Origin: Pseudarthrobacter sp. NBSH8
GTDB lineage: Bacteria > Actinomycetota > Actinomycetes > Actinomycetales > Micrococcaceae
Direction of reading: 5' to 3'
Length of the DNA stretch: 64,000 nucleotides
Assembly (NCBI RefSeq): GCF_014217545.1
Contig: NZ_CP043178.1
Coordinates: 2,046,001 to 2,110,000, forward strand
The position numbers and the translations under genes were made by a program. The notes below the pieces were generated by a model. That model ran no database searches. It was given only the letters and a program-made list of their open reading frames with translations, and was not told where the DNA came from. This document shows, one piece after another, positions 36,398 through 45,251 of the stretch (its first letter is position 1; every line of letters starts with the position of its first letter).

Positions 36398-37765
36398 ATG
36401 TCCGTCAATGGACAGTCCGGCATCGGACCCCACGAATTCGCCAGCTCCACGACGTCCGGCGCGGCGCGCCCAGTCCGCCGGGCTGTGATTGTGGGTGGAA
36501 ACCGGATCCCGTTTGCCCGGTCCGGCGGGGCTTACACGAAGTCGTCCAACCAGGACATGCTCACCGCCGCGCTGGACGGTCTTATTGCCAGGTTTGGCCT
36601 CCAGGATGAGCGGATCGGCGAGGTTGCGGCCGGCGCCGTGCTCAAGCACTCCAGGGACTTCAACCTCACCCGTGAGGCAGTCCTGGGTTCAGCGTTGTCG
36701 GCCGAAACCCCCGCATACGACCTGCAGCAGGCGTGCGCCACCGGCCTGGAGACAGTCCTGGGCCTGGCTAACAAGATCAGGCTGGGCCAGATCGATTCCG
36801 CGATTGCAGGCGGTGTCGACTCGGCGTCGGACGCCCCCATTGCTGTCAGCGAAGGCCTGCGCGAAGTGCTCCTGGACCTCAACCGCACCAAAACCCTTCC
36901 CCAGCGCCTCCAGGTGCTCAGCCGGCTGCGGCCCAAGGACCTGGCCCCCGATGCTCCGAGCACGGGGGAGCCGCGCACCGGCCTGTCCATGGGCGAGCAC
37001 CAGGCGCTCACCACCGCGCAGTGGAACATTTCACGGGAGGCCCAGGATGAGCTGGCGTTCAACAGCCACCGCAATCTTTCCGCCGCGTACGACGCGGGTT
37101 TCTTCGATGACCTCATGACGCCCTACCGTGGACTCGCCAAGGACTCCAATCTGCGAGCGGACACCACCTTGGAGAAGTTGGCCACACTCAAGCCCGTCTT
37201 CGGGAAGAACCTGGGCGCCGAGGCCACCATGACGGCCGGAAACTCCACGCCGCTGACCGACGGGGCATCCACGGTCCTGCTCGCATCCGAAGACTGGGCC
37301 GATGCCCATGACCTGCCCAAGCTAGCCACCGTTGTTGATGGAGAGGCAGCTGCCGTGGACTTCGTCCACGGCAAAGACGGCCTGCTCATGGCCCCCGCGT
37401 TCGCGGTCCCGAGGCTGCTTGCCCGCAACGGCCTGACGCTGGACGACTTCGACTTCTTTGAGATCCATGAAGCCTTTGCCGGGACCGTCCTGAGCACACT
37501 GGCCGCCTGGGAAGATGAGGAGTTCGGCCGCACCCGGCTGGGACTCGACGGCGCCTTTGGCAGCATCGACCGCACCAAGCTGAACGTCAACGGCTCCTCC
37601 TTGGCCGCAGGCCACCCGTTCGCGGCCACCGGCGGACGCATCGTCGCGTCACTGGCGAAGATGCTGCAGGCCAAGGGCACCGTCGACGGAAGGCCGGCAC
37701 GCGGTCTCATTTCCATCTGCGCCGCCGGTGGCCAGGGCGTCGTCGCAATTCTCGAAGCACTCTAG
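36398..37765 (+). CDS. Acetyl-CoA C-acyltransferase (FadA2/FadI-like thiolase)
   Basis: A 455-residue thiolase for the cleavage step of beta-oxidation or the reverse condensation. All active-site elements are intact: nucleophile Cys in QQACATGLE, HEAFAG, AAGHPFAATGG and the second Cys in ISICAAGGQG. AGAGGAG precedes the ATG at 36398. It is the first gene of a plus-strand unit with the FabG4-like reductase and the HtdX-like hydratase, the same order as M. tuberculosis Rv0243-Rv0241c on its own strands. The operator at 36337 should control it. Confidence 0.92.
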   Translation: MSVNGQSGIGPHEFASSTTSGAARPVRRAVIVGGNRIPFARSGGAYTKSSNQDMLTAALDGLIARFGLQDERIGEVAAGAVLKHSRDFNLTREAVLGSALSAETPAYDLQQACATGLETVLGLANKIRLGQIDSAIAGGVDSASDAPIAVSEGLREVLLDLNRTKTLPQRLQVLSRLRPKDLAPDAPSTGEPRTGLSMGEHQALTTAQWNISREAQDELAFNSHRNLSAAYDAGFFDDLMTPYRGLAKDSNLRADTTLEKLATLKPVFGKNLGAEATMTAGNSTPLTDGASTVLLASEDWADAHDLPKLATVVDGEAAAVDFVHGKDGLLMAPAFAVPRLLARNGLTLDDFDFFEIHEAFAGTVLSTLAAWEDEEFGRTRLGLDGAFGSIDRTKLNVNGSSLAAGHPFAATGGRIVASLAKMLQAKGTVDGRPARGLISICAAGGQGVVAILEAL

Positions 37766-37774
37766 GGGCACCGG

Positions 37775-39115
37775 ATGACGGACAAATACACCACCCTGGT
37801 CAACCAGGGGCTGGGCAGGAACATCGCCAAGCGGCTGGGCCTGCCCCAGCCTGCACTGCTGCGCCGCTACAAGCCGGGCCAGCCCTTGGTCACCGGCCCC
37901 GTCCTGGTCCAGGGCAACACCGCCGGAGCCGACGGACTGGCCGCCCAGCTGCTTTCCTGGGACCTGGACGTCCGGCGCCACGCAGTGCCCCGCGAAAAGC
38001 TGGGCGCAATCATTCTGGTCCTGGATGAGCTGTCCCGGCCAGAAGACCTCGAAAAGCCCGTGCTGTCCGCAGCGTCCTCGCTGCGTGATCTCGGACCGAG
38101 CGCCCGCATTATCACCATCTCCCGGCCTGCCGCGGAAACAAGGTTCCCTGCACAGTCGGCTGCCCGGCAAGGTGTGGATGGCTTCCTGCGGTCCCTGGCC
38201 AAGGAACTCCGGGCCGGCGCAACAGCAAACGGCATCGTCCTGGCCGGGGGAGTGCAGAGCACCAGCCCCAGTGCCCTTGCCGCGCTGCGGTTCTTCCTGT
38301 CCGGCCGGTCGGCATTTGTCGACGGCCAGTTCCTGACTGTCTCCTCCGGCGAAGGCCACCTGCCCGCTGACTTCGAGAAACCGCTCGCCGGCAAGGTTGC
38401 TGTGGTCACCGGTGCCGCCCGCGGCATCGGTGCGGCCATTGCCCGGACCCTTCACCGGGACGGGGCCACCCTGGTCCTCGTTGACATCCCCGCGGCCGGG
38501 GACCATCTGGCTGCTGTTGCCAACGAAGTCCGCGGGACGGCGCTTCAACTGGATATCAGCCGTGAAGAAGCCGGCCAGCGGATCATCGACCACGCCGTGC
38601 AGCGTCATGGCCGCTTGGACATCGTCATCCACAACGCCGGCATTACCCGGGACAAGCTGCTGGCCAACATGGACCACCCGCGCTGGAGCTCCGTGCTCAA
38701 CATCAACATTGCCGCCCAGCTCAGAATCAACGAAACACTCCTGGCCTCTGAGCACTTCCGCAATTCACCACGGATTGTTTCGGTGGCATCCACCAGCGGC
38801 ATAGCGGGCAACCGTGGCCAAACCAACTACGCTGCCTCCAAAGGCGGTGTGATGGGTATGGTTCGCGCTTCTGCGCCCCTTCTGGCAGAGAACGGCGGGA
38901 GCATCAACGCGGTGGCGCCCGGCTTTATCGAAACAGACATGACAGCGCGGATCCCGTTTGCCGTCCGGGAAGTGGGCCGGCGGCTGAATTCGCTGCAGCA
39001 GGGAGGCCAGCCGTCCGACGTTGCGGAGGCCATTGCCTTCCTGGCGAGCGACGCCGCCGGAGGCATCAACGGCGACGTGCTGCGGGTCTGCGGACAGAAC
39101 CTGGTGGGTGCATGA
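37775..39115 (+). CDS. High-molecular-weight 3-oxoacyl reductase, FabG4-like
   Basis: A 446-residue SDR made of a degenerate N-terminal Rossmann-like domain (about residues 1-195) and a full C-terminal SDR domain. The latter has VTGAARGIG, NAGI, the catalytic Ser in VASTSG and YAASK, so it should reduce 3-oxoacyl-CoA/ACP or oxidise 3-hydroxyacyl-CoA. This two-domain layout defines the FabG4 group (M. tuberculosis Rv0242c), which prefers NADH and CoA thioesters. The next gene overlaps its stop by four bases (ATGA). Confidence 0.91.
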   Translation: MTDKYTTLVNQGLGRNIAKRLGLPQPALLRRYKPGQPLVTGPVLVQGNTAGADGLAAQLLSWDLDVRRHAVPREKLGAIILVLDELSRPEDLEKPVLSAASSLRDLGPSARIITISRPAAETRFPAQSAARQGVDGFLRSLAKELRAGATANGIVLAGGVQSTSPSALAALRFFLSGRSAFVDGQFLTVSSGEGHLPADFEKPLAGKVAVVTGAARGIGAAIARTLHRDGATLVLVDIPAAGDHLAAVANEVRGTALQLDISREEAGQRIIDHAVQRHGRLDIVIHNAGITRDKLLANMDHPRWSSVLNINIAAQLRINETLLASEHFRNSPRIVSVASTSGIAGNRGQTNYAASKGGVMGMVRASAPLLAENGGSINAVAPGFIETDMTARIPFAVREVGRRLNSLQQGGQPSDVAEAIAFLASDAAGGINGDVLRVCGQNLVGA

Positions 39116-40038
39116 GCACAGTCCAGCCGGTCATCCTGGGGGAGATGCCGTCCCTGTCCAAGCTGTACGTCAATGCCGCCGCGCAGGCGGCGCGGCGCCG
39201 CGTCCTGGGCACTCACAACGGATCCAGCCTGCCGGTCACCGGCCACGAAGTGCGCGGGGTAACGGCCGACGTCGGCAACCTCACCGCGTACCAGCACCTC
39301 ATCGGGCTGACTGCCAGGGACACCCTGCCAGCCGGCTACCTCCACGCGCTGGCATTCCCGCTGGCCATGAGTGTGATGAACCGCGACGATTTCCCGCTGC
39401 CGCTCCTGGGCATGGTCCATCTCAGCAACCATGTAGAGCAGAGGTCGCCGGTGCTCTTCACGGAATCCTTGGATATCCAAGCGAGGGTTGAAAACCTCCG
39501 GGGCCACCGGGCCGGCACACAACTTGACGTGGTTGCCGAGATCCGTGGCGCCGGTACACCGGACATCAAGTGGACCGGGCGCTCGTCCTACCTGGCCAAG
39601 GGTGTGTTCCTCCCCGGCATAGACAAGCCGACGCCCCACAACGGCCAGGCCGATTTCACGCCTCCGGACCCCACCGCGATTTGGCATTTGGGGGTCGACA
39701 CGGGAAGGGCGTATGCCGCCGTTTCCGGCGATTTCAACCCGATCCACCTCAGCGTCCTTTCTGCCAAGGCCCTGGGCATGCGGCGCTCCATCGCGCACGG
39801 GATGTACCTTGCCTCGAGGGCCCTCGCGGATGTCGGGCCGGCCAAGGGCGAAACGTTCACGTGGGATGTCACGTTCGAGGCGCCGGTGTTCCTGCCGGCC
39901 CGCGTTGCCTTGGATATCACCGCCCTGGATATCGCCACGGCGCAGACGCCTGGCGAAGGCTGGCAGCGGGCCGAATTTGTGGCGTGGAACCCTCGCTCCG
40001 GCCGCCGCCACTTCAGCGGCTCCGTGGCACCGTTTTAG
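39112..40038 (+). CDS. MaoC-like (R)-enoyl-CoA hydratase, HtdX-like
   Basis: A 308-residue double-hotdog hydratase/dehydratase. The C-terminal hotdog has the hydratase 2 motif: SGDFNPIHLS with the catalytic Asp and His, then IAHGMYLASRAL. The N-terminal hotdog is the substrate-shaping domain, as in HtdX (Rv0241c). It should interconvert enoyl-CoA and (R)-3-hydroxyacyl-CoA, the partner step of the FabG4-like reductase upstream. Its TAG overlaps the TAA of the convergent FUSC gene within TTAG. Confidence 0.9.
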   Translation: MSTVQPVILGEMPSLSKLYVNAAAQAARRRVLGTHNGSSLPVTGHEVRGVTADVGNLTAYQHLIGLTARDTLPAGYLHALAFPLAMSVMNRDDFPLPLLGMVHLSNHVEQRSPVLFTESLDIQARVENLRGHRAGTQLDVVAEIRGAGTPDIKWTGRSSYLAKGVFLPGIDKPTPHNGQADFTPPDPTAIWHLGVDTGRAYAAVSGDFNPIHLSVLSAKALGMRRSIAHGMYLASRALADVGPAKGETFTWDVTFEAPVFLPARVALDITALDIATAQTPGEGWQRAEFVAWNPRSGRRHFSGSVAPF

Positions 40039-41153
40039 GACGCCGGCCGCACAGCCCGGAGGATACGGTGCAGGCTCAGGAGGATGGACTCGGACGCCGT
40101 CGCGGCCGAATCTGCCTGGGCCCGCTCCGCAACCGCTGCCATACCGGCCTCCACCGCTGACTTTGAAGCAGCCAACAGCCGCCGCTGGTCTGCTTCATCC
40201 CCGCCATCGAACGAGGCAAGGAGTTCACCGGTGGCGGTCATGGCTGCGGCCAGGGGCGCACTGTCGCTGAATGGCACGGTGTAAGGTGCGTCGTCTGTCC
40301 AGATGACATCGGACAGGACTTCTGTCATGTCCTGGATGTGGAACGTCACCCGCTCCAGATCACGAAGGTTGCGGTAGTCGAGATCCACATCGCGGGGATG
40401 AAGCCGCCGGCGTGGATTGGCGCGGCGGCTCGCGTCAGCCTCCTGCACGAGATAGCGGACGTTGCTGGCTGCTTCGGCCAGCTCGCTTGACCGGCGGGAC
40501 CACTCCTCGTGCTCGGGAGGCCACTTTTCAGTCAGGGCAGCACCCATGTCAGTCAGCTGCCGCCCTAGGGCCAGCCGGAGTTTACCCAGGCTGGTGGCTG
40601 CCGCCTTGAAGTGCAGGGGAGGAAACACCAGGAAGTTGACGGCAATGCCCACCGCGACGCCGACGCCCATCTGAATGAGGTAGCCAAAGGAAAAGTCGTC
40701 CCGGTTGCTTCCGCCTACCAGCAGAACCAGCAGCGCCGCCGTCGGAATCCAATCGCTGCCGGAGCCGATTCGGGGAAGGCCACCGAGCAGCACTCCGATT
40801 CCCATAAACACCGCGACCGTCAGAGGCGACGGATCACCGATACTGACCAACGCAAAGGCGAGCCCGACGCCCAGGGCGAGGCCCACCAACGCCTGGAGGC
40901 CCTGCCGCACGGATCCGGCCACGTTGCGGTACATCGACACCAGCGCCCCGAGCGGCGCGTAGTACGGATACTCGGCAGCGGATCCCGGCATCAGGGGAGC
41001 AATGGCAAATGCGAGGCCGGCGGCTACAGCTGCCTTCGCCGCCAGCTGCAGGCGCTGAACCGTGAATGCCGACGAGAGACCGGCCACCGAATTCCTCAGG
41101 AGACGGGATCCAGCGGCAGGCCGGCGCTGCGGCTGCGCTTGATTGTCACCCAT
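40035..41153 (-). CDS. FUSC-family (aromatic acid exporter-like) membrane protein
   Basis: A 372-residue protein with a cluster of about six N-terminal hydrophobic helices (residues 40-190) and a helical cytoplasmic C-terminal half. The layout and the YYAPLGALVSMYRNVAGSVRQG segment match the FUSC/YccS/ArAE family of putative efflux proteins. The substrate is unknown. ATG 41153 is preferred to the GTG at 41162. Its stop shares TTAG with the convergent hydratase gene. The broken serine hydrolase gene lies directly upstream. Confidence 0.85.
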   Translation of the reverse strand: MGDNQAQPQRRPAAGSRLLRNSVAGLSSAFTVQRLQLAAKAAVAAGLAFAIAPLMPGSAAEYPYYAPLGALVSMYRNVAGSVRQGLQALVGLALGVGLAFALVSIGDPSPLTVAVFMGIGVLLGGLPRIGSGSDWIPTAALLVLLVGGSNRDDFSFGYLIQMGVGVAVGIAVNFLVFPPLHFKAAATSLGKLRLALGRQLTDMGAALTEKWPPEHEEWSRRSSELAEAASNVRYLVQEADASRRANPRRRLHPRDVDLDYRNLRDLERVTFHIQDMTEVLSDVIWTDDAPYTVPFSDSAPLAAAMTATGELLASFDGGDEADQRRLLAASKSAVEAGMAAVAERAQADSAATASESILLSLHRILRAVRPAS

Positions 41154-41180
41154 CCGCCCCACACTAGGTGCAGCCGCTTG

Positions 41181-42147
41181 TCACGACAAGGCAGATTGTT
41201 GCGACAAGGCAGACGCGGCCCGCCGGACTTCCGCAGCGAGCCGATGCGCTTTGCCCTGGGTGCGTCCGTCCTCGGCCCGCTGCGGGATGTATCCGAAGCC
41301 GAGCCCGTACGCGGGATCGGCAAACCCCAGGGCAGCGTTTTGCTCCTTCGTGGCCGAAGGCGCGGTGGCTGCCGAAATTCCGCGAGACGTGCGGCTTCAT
41401 AAAGACCACGGCAAAGGCGTTGTCCAGTCCGGACATACGGTCCAGGCCCCACACCTGCTCCTGGGACATGGCGCTGACGGTCTCAGGGGTCAACAAGGGG
41501 GCCCGGCCGTCCACACCGGTTGTGGCCGCCGTGTAGAGCCTGGCCAGGCCCTCCGCCGTGCCCACACCGCCGGCGGCACTCATTCCCTCGGCGCGCACGG
41601 TCCGTTGATTGGGAAGTTCCATGTTTGAGCTGACGGCCGCGTTGCTGTTAAGCCCGTCCAGGCTCAGTGGATCCAGCCATGGTTGAAGGGGATCGACGTC
41701 GTAGAGGACGTCCCGGTAGCGCGGTTCCAGCTCTTCGGGCAGACCCAGGAAGAAATCGATGCCGTAGGCCATGCGGATTCGCTGGTCATAGAGGCTCTGC
41801 AGGCTGGTCCCGGTGACCCGCCGGCAGAGTTCCTCCATGATGATGCCGATGGTGAGGGCGTGGCACCCAAATTCGGGCCAGTAGTGCGCCACCGTCCGGT
41901 CGAGGTCCAGCAGCCCGTCCTGGACGAGCAGCGAAATCACCAGGGCCGCCACGCCCTTGGAGACTGAATACGCCCCCGTGATGGAATCGGCCGTGATGTG
42001 GGGCCCGCCAAACAGGTCCACGATCTTCACGCCGTCCCGGTATGCGGCCAGCTGGGCGCTGTACTGCGGATCCGCGGCGAGAAGCGCCTCAAACAGATCC
42101 AAAACGCCTTCATAGCCGGGCGCTGCAAATCCAAAAGATTTCTGCAT
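41181..42147 (-). pseudogene. Broken serine hydrolase (beta-lactamase/EstB-type)
   Basis: The gene encodes a class C beta-lactamase-fold hydrolase: SVSK (the Ser-x-x-Lys motif) is intact in ITGAYSVSKGVA. Two lesions are visible. First, after HYWPEFG the sequence jumps to CHALTIG, whereas homologues have about 55-60 more residues there, including the LLSHQAGL segment and the Tyr of GYHALTIG; this looks like an in-frame deletion. Second, a run of four T (41338-41341) shifts the frame after FGHEGA: the true C-terminus (ALGFADPAYGLGFGYIPQRA) follows in another frame to a TGA at 41181-41183. The open frame as it stands is 327 codons, ending at 41164. Confidence 0.85.
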
Positions 42148-42151
42148 GGGC

Positions 42152-43294
42152 CTAGCCTAACCGGTTAGAAAGCGCTTTCCTGATGTGAGGCGCTCCGTGG
42201 CCCGGGGAAACTTCTTCGCCGGGGCGCACCGGTCCCGGGGGAGTGCCGTCTCCGAACGGCCGGCCGCCCAGCGCTTCCCTGCCGTGCGGCTCCAGCCAGC
42301 CGGCCGGATCGGGACCCTGCGGCACCATCCGGGTGGGGTTGATGTCCTCGTGGACGATGTAATAGTGCTGCTTGATCTGGACGAAGTCGATCGTGTCGCC
42401 GAAACCGGGAGTCTGGAAAAGATCCCGCGCGTAACCCCATAGGGCCGGCAGTTCGGTCAGCTTCTGCCGGTTGCACTTGAAATGCCCGTGGTAGACGGCA
42501 TCGAACCTGGCCAAGGTGGTGAACAGGCGGATATCCGCTTCCGTGATGGTGTCACCCACAAGGTATCGCTGTCCGGTGAGCCGTTCCTCGAGCCAGTCGA
42601 GCGCGGTCCACAGCCTGGTGTAGGCCGCGTCGTAGACCTCCTGGGAGCCAGCAAAGCCGCAGCGGTAGACGCCGTTGTTGACCTCTGTGAAGATGCGCTT
42701 GTTGACGGCGCCAATTTCGGCGCGGTGGTGCTCCGGGTAAAGGTCAGGCGCTCCGGCCCGGTGGAAACGGGTCCATTCCGTGGCAAAGTCCAGGGTGATC
42801 TGAGGGAAGTTGTTGGTGACCACCGCGCCGCTGGCAATATCAACGATCGCCGGCACTGTGATGCCGCGCGGGTAATCCGGGAAGCGCCGGAAATAGGCGC
42901 TCTGGATGCGCTCGATGCCAAGCACAGGGTCCACCCCGCCCGGATCGAGGTCAAAAGTCCACGACCGGGCATCGTGGGTCGGGCCGGGCTGGCCCAGGGA
43001 GATGGCGTCTTCCAGCCCGAGGAGCCTCCGCACAATCACGGTCCGGTTCGCCCACGGGCATGCCCGCGCCGCAATCAGCCGGTACCGGCCAGCTTCCACT
43101 GGCCATCCCGGCTCGCCGCTGACGCCAACGCGGCCGTCGTGGGTGATCCGGTCCTCAATGTAATTGGTGTCTCGGTTGAACTCGGCACCGGCGGTCACAT
43201 AGGCGCCCCGCGTGCTGTGTCCGGTGCCGGCGTCAGTGCTGCCGGCAGCGGTGGCGTTCGTGGCCTGTGGCTCGCTCGAATATTCCTGGTTCAT
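42152..43294 (-). CDS. Glutathionyl-hydroquinone reductase-type GST protein
   Basis: A 380-residue member of the Xi-class GST family (YqjG/EcfG/PcpF-like). The catalytic Cys motif is CPWA with Cys79, and the C-terminal helical domain has RLWTALDWLEERLTGQRYLVGD and ADIRLFTTLARFDAVYHGHFK. E. coli-type members reduce glutathionyl-hydroquinones. Actinobacteria use mycothiol instead, and mshC is in this window, so a mycothiolyl substrate is likely. ATG 43294 (MNQEY) is chosen; the frame is open upstream over the M50 gene. The last 50 residues are a Pro/Gly-rich tail. Confidence 0.9.
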   Translation of the reverse strand: MNQEYSSEPQATNATAAGSTDAGTGHSTRGAYVTAGAEFNRDTNYIEDRITHDGRVGVSGEPGWPVEAGRYRLIAARACPWANRTVIVRRLLGLEDAISLGQPGPTHDARSWTFDLDPGGVDPVLGIERIQSAYFRRFPDYPRGITVPAIVDIASGAVVTNNFPQITLDFATEWTRFHRAGAPDLYPEHHRAEIGAVNKRIFTEVNNGVYRCGFAGSQEVYDAAYTRLWTALDWLEERLTGQRYLVGDTITEADIRLFTTLARFDAVYHGHFKCNRQKLTELPALWGYARDLFQTPGFGDTIDFVQIKQHYYIVHEDINPTRMVPQGPDPAGWLEPHGREALGGRPFGDGTPPGPVRPGEEVSPGHGAPHIRKALSNRLG

Positions 43295-43304
43295 GCGAAC
43301 CAGC

Positions 43305-44048
43305 CTAGGCTCCGGCGGTAAGGATTGCCGAGATGGGCTGCCAGGCCACCAGCCAGGAGCCGGCAATAACGGCGACAAAGAGCGCGATCCAGATGCCGGA
43401 GGGTATGGATGTTGCGCGGTACAGGATATAGGCGTCGGAACTGGCCAGCCTGTCACGGCGCCGCAGGTGCACATTGGTGAGCTTCGCGAGGTCCCGGACG
43501 GCGGCCACGAGCAGTGCCACGCCAAGCACGATTGCAACATGGCCGGTGAAGCTGCTGGGCACAACGAGGACCAACAACCCGCCCCCGGCGACGGCAAGGC
43601 CTGTGATCAGCAGCCCTGCGAAGTTCCTGATGAACACCAGCGAAACCAGGAGGATAAGGGTTCCGGTGGCCAAGGCCGCCGGTCCCCAGCCCGCAAAGCC
43701 GGAGGTGACCAGGGCGGCGCCGGTCAGGGCCGGAACCGGGTAGCCCCAGAATCCCGACCAGATGGCGGCGGCCCGGCCCCGGCTGTAACTGGTGGTTGTG
43801 CCTGAGTGGTCCAACCGGAGCTGGATCCCGCTCAGTCTCTGGCCGCTCATGACGGCGGCGAAAGCATGGCCGAGTTCGTGCGTGGCGGTGGCCAGCAGTC
43901 CAAAGTACTTCCAGGTGGCACGGGGGATAGACAGCGCAGTTGCCAGCGCCAGCACAACAGCCAGTTCGGCCACCGTGACCTGGGGGATGGCGGCACGGCT
44001 GAAGGCTTCAATGATGCGTTGCCACAATTGCTCGGGAATCAAGGTCAT
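43305..44048 (-). CDS. M50-family membrane metallopeptidase
   Basis: A 247-residue polytopic membrane protein with the zinc motif HELGH in ATATHELGHAFAAV at about residues 57-61 and six or so hydrophobic helices. It resembles the actinobacterial M50B-like group of site-2-type proteases. The second-half motif with the third zinc-binding Asp is not obvious, so the activity is less certain than for the M50 protein at 54229. It starts with ATG 44048 and runs toward the GST gene, with 10 bases between. Confidence 0.82.
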   Translation of the reverse strand: MTLIPEQLWQRIIEAFSRAAIPQVTVAELAVVLALATALSIPRATWKYFGLLATATHELGHAFAAVMSGQRLSGIQLRLDHSGTTTSYSRGRAAAIWSGFWGYPVPALTGAALVTSGFAGWGPAALATGTLILLVSLVFIRNFAGLLITGLAVAGGGLLVLVVPSSFTGHVAIVLGVALLVAAVRDLAKLTNVHLRRRDRLASSDAYILYRATSIPSGIWIALFVAVIAGSWLVAWQPISAILTAGA

Positions 44049-44166
44049 TTCCGGCCGGGCCGGGAGTGGTGATTGTCAGCCATAGCCATCTACGGTACTA
44101 GAGGGATGGTTCACCACTGTCCTGCTGCCCTGCCGCTTTGGGGCGCTCAACGAATCGAGGAATGCC

Positions 44167-44631
44167 GTGACCACTTTGAAGGAACGCCTGCACGCTGATG
44201 TTGTGGTGCACATGAAAGAGCGGAACAAGACCGCCCTGACAACGGTGCGCAATGTCTTGGGCGAGATTGAAACACGGGAGAAGTCGGGAAAGACGCCCAT
44301 TGTCCTGGACGATGCCCAGGTGACCTCGTTCTTGCAGAAAGAGGCCGCCAAGCGACGCGACACCGCAAGGATCTACACGGAAGCCGCCGAATCCGAACGA
44401 GCGGCGGCTGAAATCGCCGAGGCCGAAATCATAGAAGCGTACTTGCCGCAGCCGCTGACAGCCGCGGAAGTCGAGGCGATTGTTGACGAGACCATTGCCG
44501 GGCTGCGGAACGAAGGCGTAGAGCCCGGAATGCGCCAGCTGGGCGCCGTGATGAAGCCTGTCACGGCCAAAGTCGCCGGACGCTACGACGGCAAGGCGGT
44601 CAGCGAGATCGTCCGCAGCCGTCTCGCCTAA
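44167..44631 (+). CDS. GatB/YqeY domain protein
   Basis: A 154-residue YqeY protein, a stand-alone version of the C-terminal helical domain of the GatB amidotransferase subunit. It starts LKERLHADVVVHMKERNKTA and ends with KVAGRYDGKAVSEIV. YqeY proteins are thought to bind tRNA; the exact role is unknown. The start is a GTG at 44167 with GAGGA a few bases upstream. It is a single-gene unit ended by the hairpin at 44652. Confidence 0.92.
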   Translation: MTTLKERLHADVVVHMKERNKTALTTVRNVLGEIETREKSGKTPIVLDDAQVTSFLQKEAAKRRDTARIYTEAAESERAAAEIAEAEIIEAYLPQPLTAAEVEAIVDETIAGLRNEGVEPGMRQLGAVMKPVTAKVAGRYDGKAVSEIVRSRLA

Positions 44632-44651
44632 GCGGTCAGCTCGAGCCTGTT

Positions 44652-44700
44652 AACAGGAAAGGCACGCCTACTGAACGTGGGCGTGCCTTAACTTCCTGTT
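44652..44700. terminator. Terminator between yqeY and the DUF4193 gene
   Basis: AAGGCACGCC (44659-44668) pairs with GGCGTGCCTT (44680-44689), extended by outer arms at 44652-44658 and 44693-44700. It lies 20 bases after the yqeY stop and can serve the convergent DUF4193 gene as well. Confidence 0.8.
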
Positions 44701-44743
44701 GGCGGAACTCGGCCGCCACGGAAGAGTATCCGGGTTTCTTGAA

Positions 44744-45046
44744 TCAGCCTTCGCAGTCAGTGCAGTAGCTGTGTCCGTCTTTCTGGCGCGCAATCTGGGA
44801 GCGGTGCCGGACCAGGAAGCAGGAGTAGCACGTGAACTCGTCCTCAGCCTGCGGGATAACCTGCACGACCAATTCCTCGGCAACGAATTCGCCTCCGGGA
44901 ACGCCGGCGCCATCCAGCCCGTCGGCCTCATCGAGCTCGAGGACGACACTGCGGGCGTCCGGTGCATTGGCGGACTGCAGTGCCTCGAGTGAGTTGTCCT
45001 GCGACTCCTTGACGTCGGAGCGAAGTTCGTCGTAATCGGTTGCCAC
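44744..45046 (-). CDS. DUF4193 domain zinc-ribbon protein
   Basis: A 100-residue actinobacterial DUF4193 protein. It starts ATDYDELRSDVKE and has an acidic middle; the C-terminus carries a zinc-ribbon pattern CYSC ... CTDC. Function is unknown, but its wide conservation in actinobacteria suggests a basic role. The start is GTG 45046; no strong ribosome binding site is visible. The 205 bases upstream (45047-45251) hold no gene and should include its promoter. Confidence 0.88.
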   Translation of the reverse strand: MATDYDELRSDVKESQDNSLEALQSANAPDARSVVLELDEADGLDGAGVPGGEFVAEELVVQVIPQAEDEFTCYSCFLVRHRSQIARQKDGHSYCTDCEG

Positions 45047-45251
45047 TTAGGTGTATCTCTTTTCTTTGGTTCGTCTGTCGCGTATGCAACGTACAGCATC
45101 CGGCGGGTATTCCCCAATAGCTTGGCAGGAAAATTTCTCTGTGGAGCCTATATTTCCGTGCGGGCACCCGCTGGGATCGGCATCGGGTGACATTGGGCAC
45201 CCTGGTGCGCAGCATTGAAAAGACCAGCGCACAGCCGCCGTCAGTTAAAGC

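Noticed and set aside
41338..41341. Programmed frameshift in the serine hydrolase
   Set aside because: A four-base A run (minus strand) could be slippery, but no stimulating structure is seen and the gene also carries a large internal deletion, so decay is simpler.
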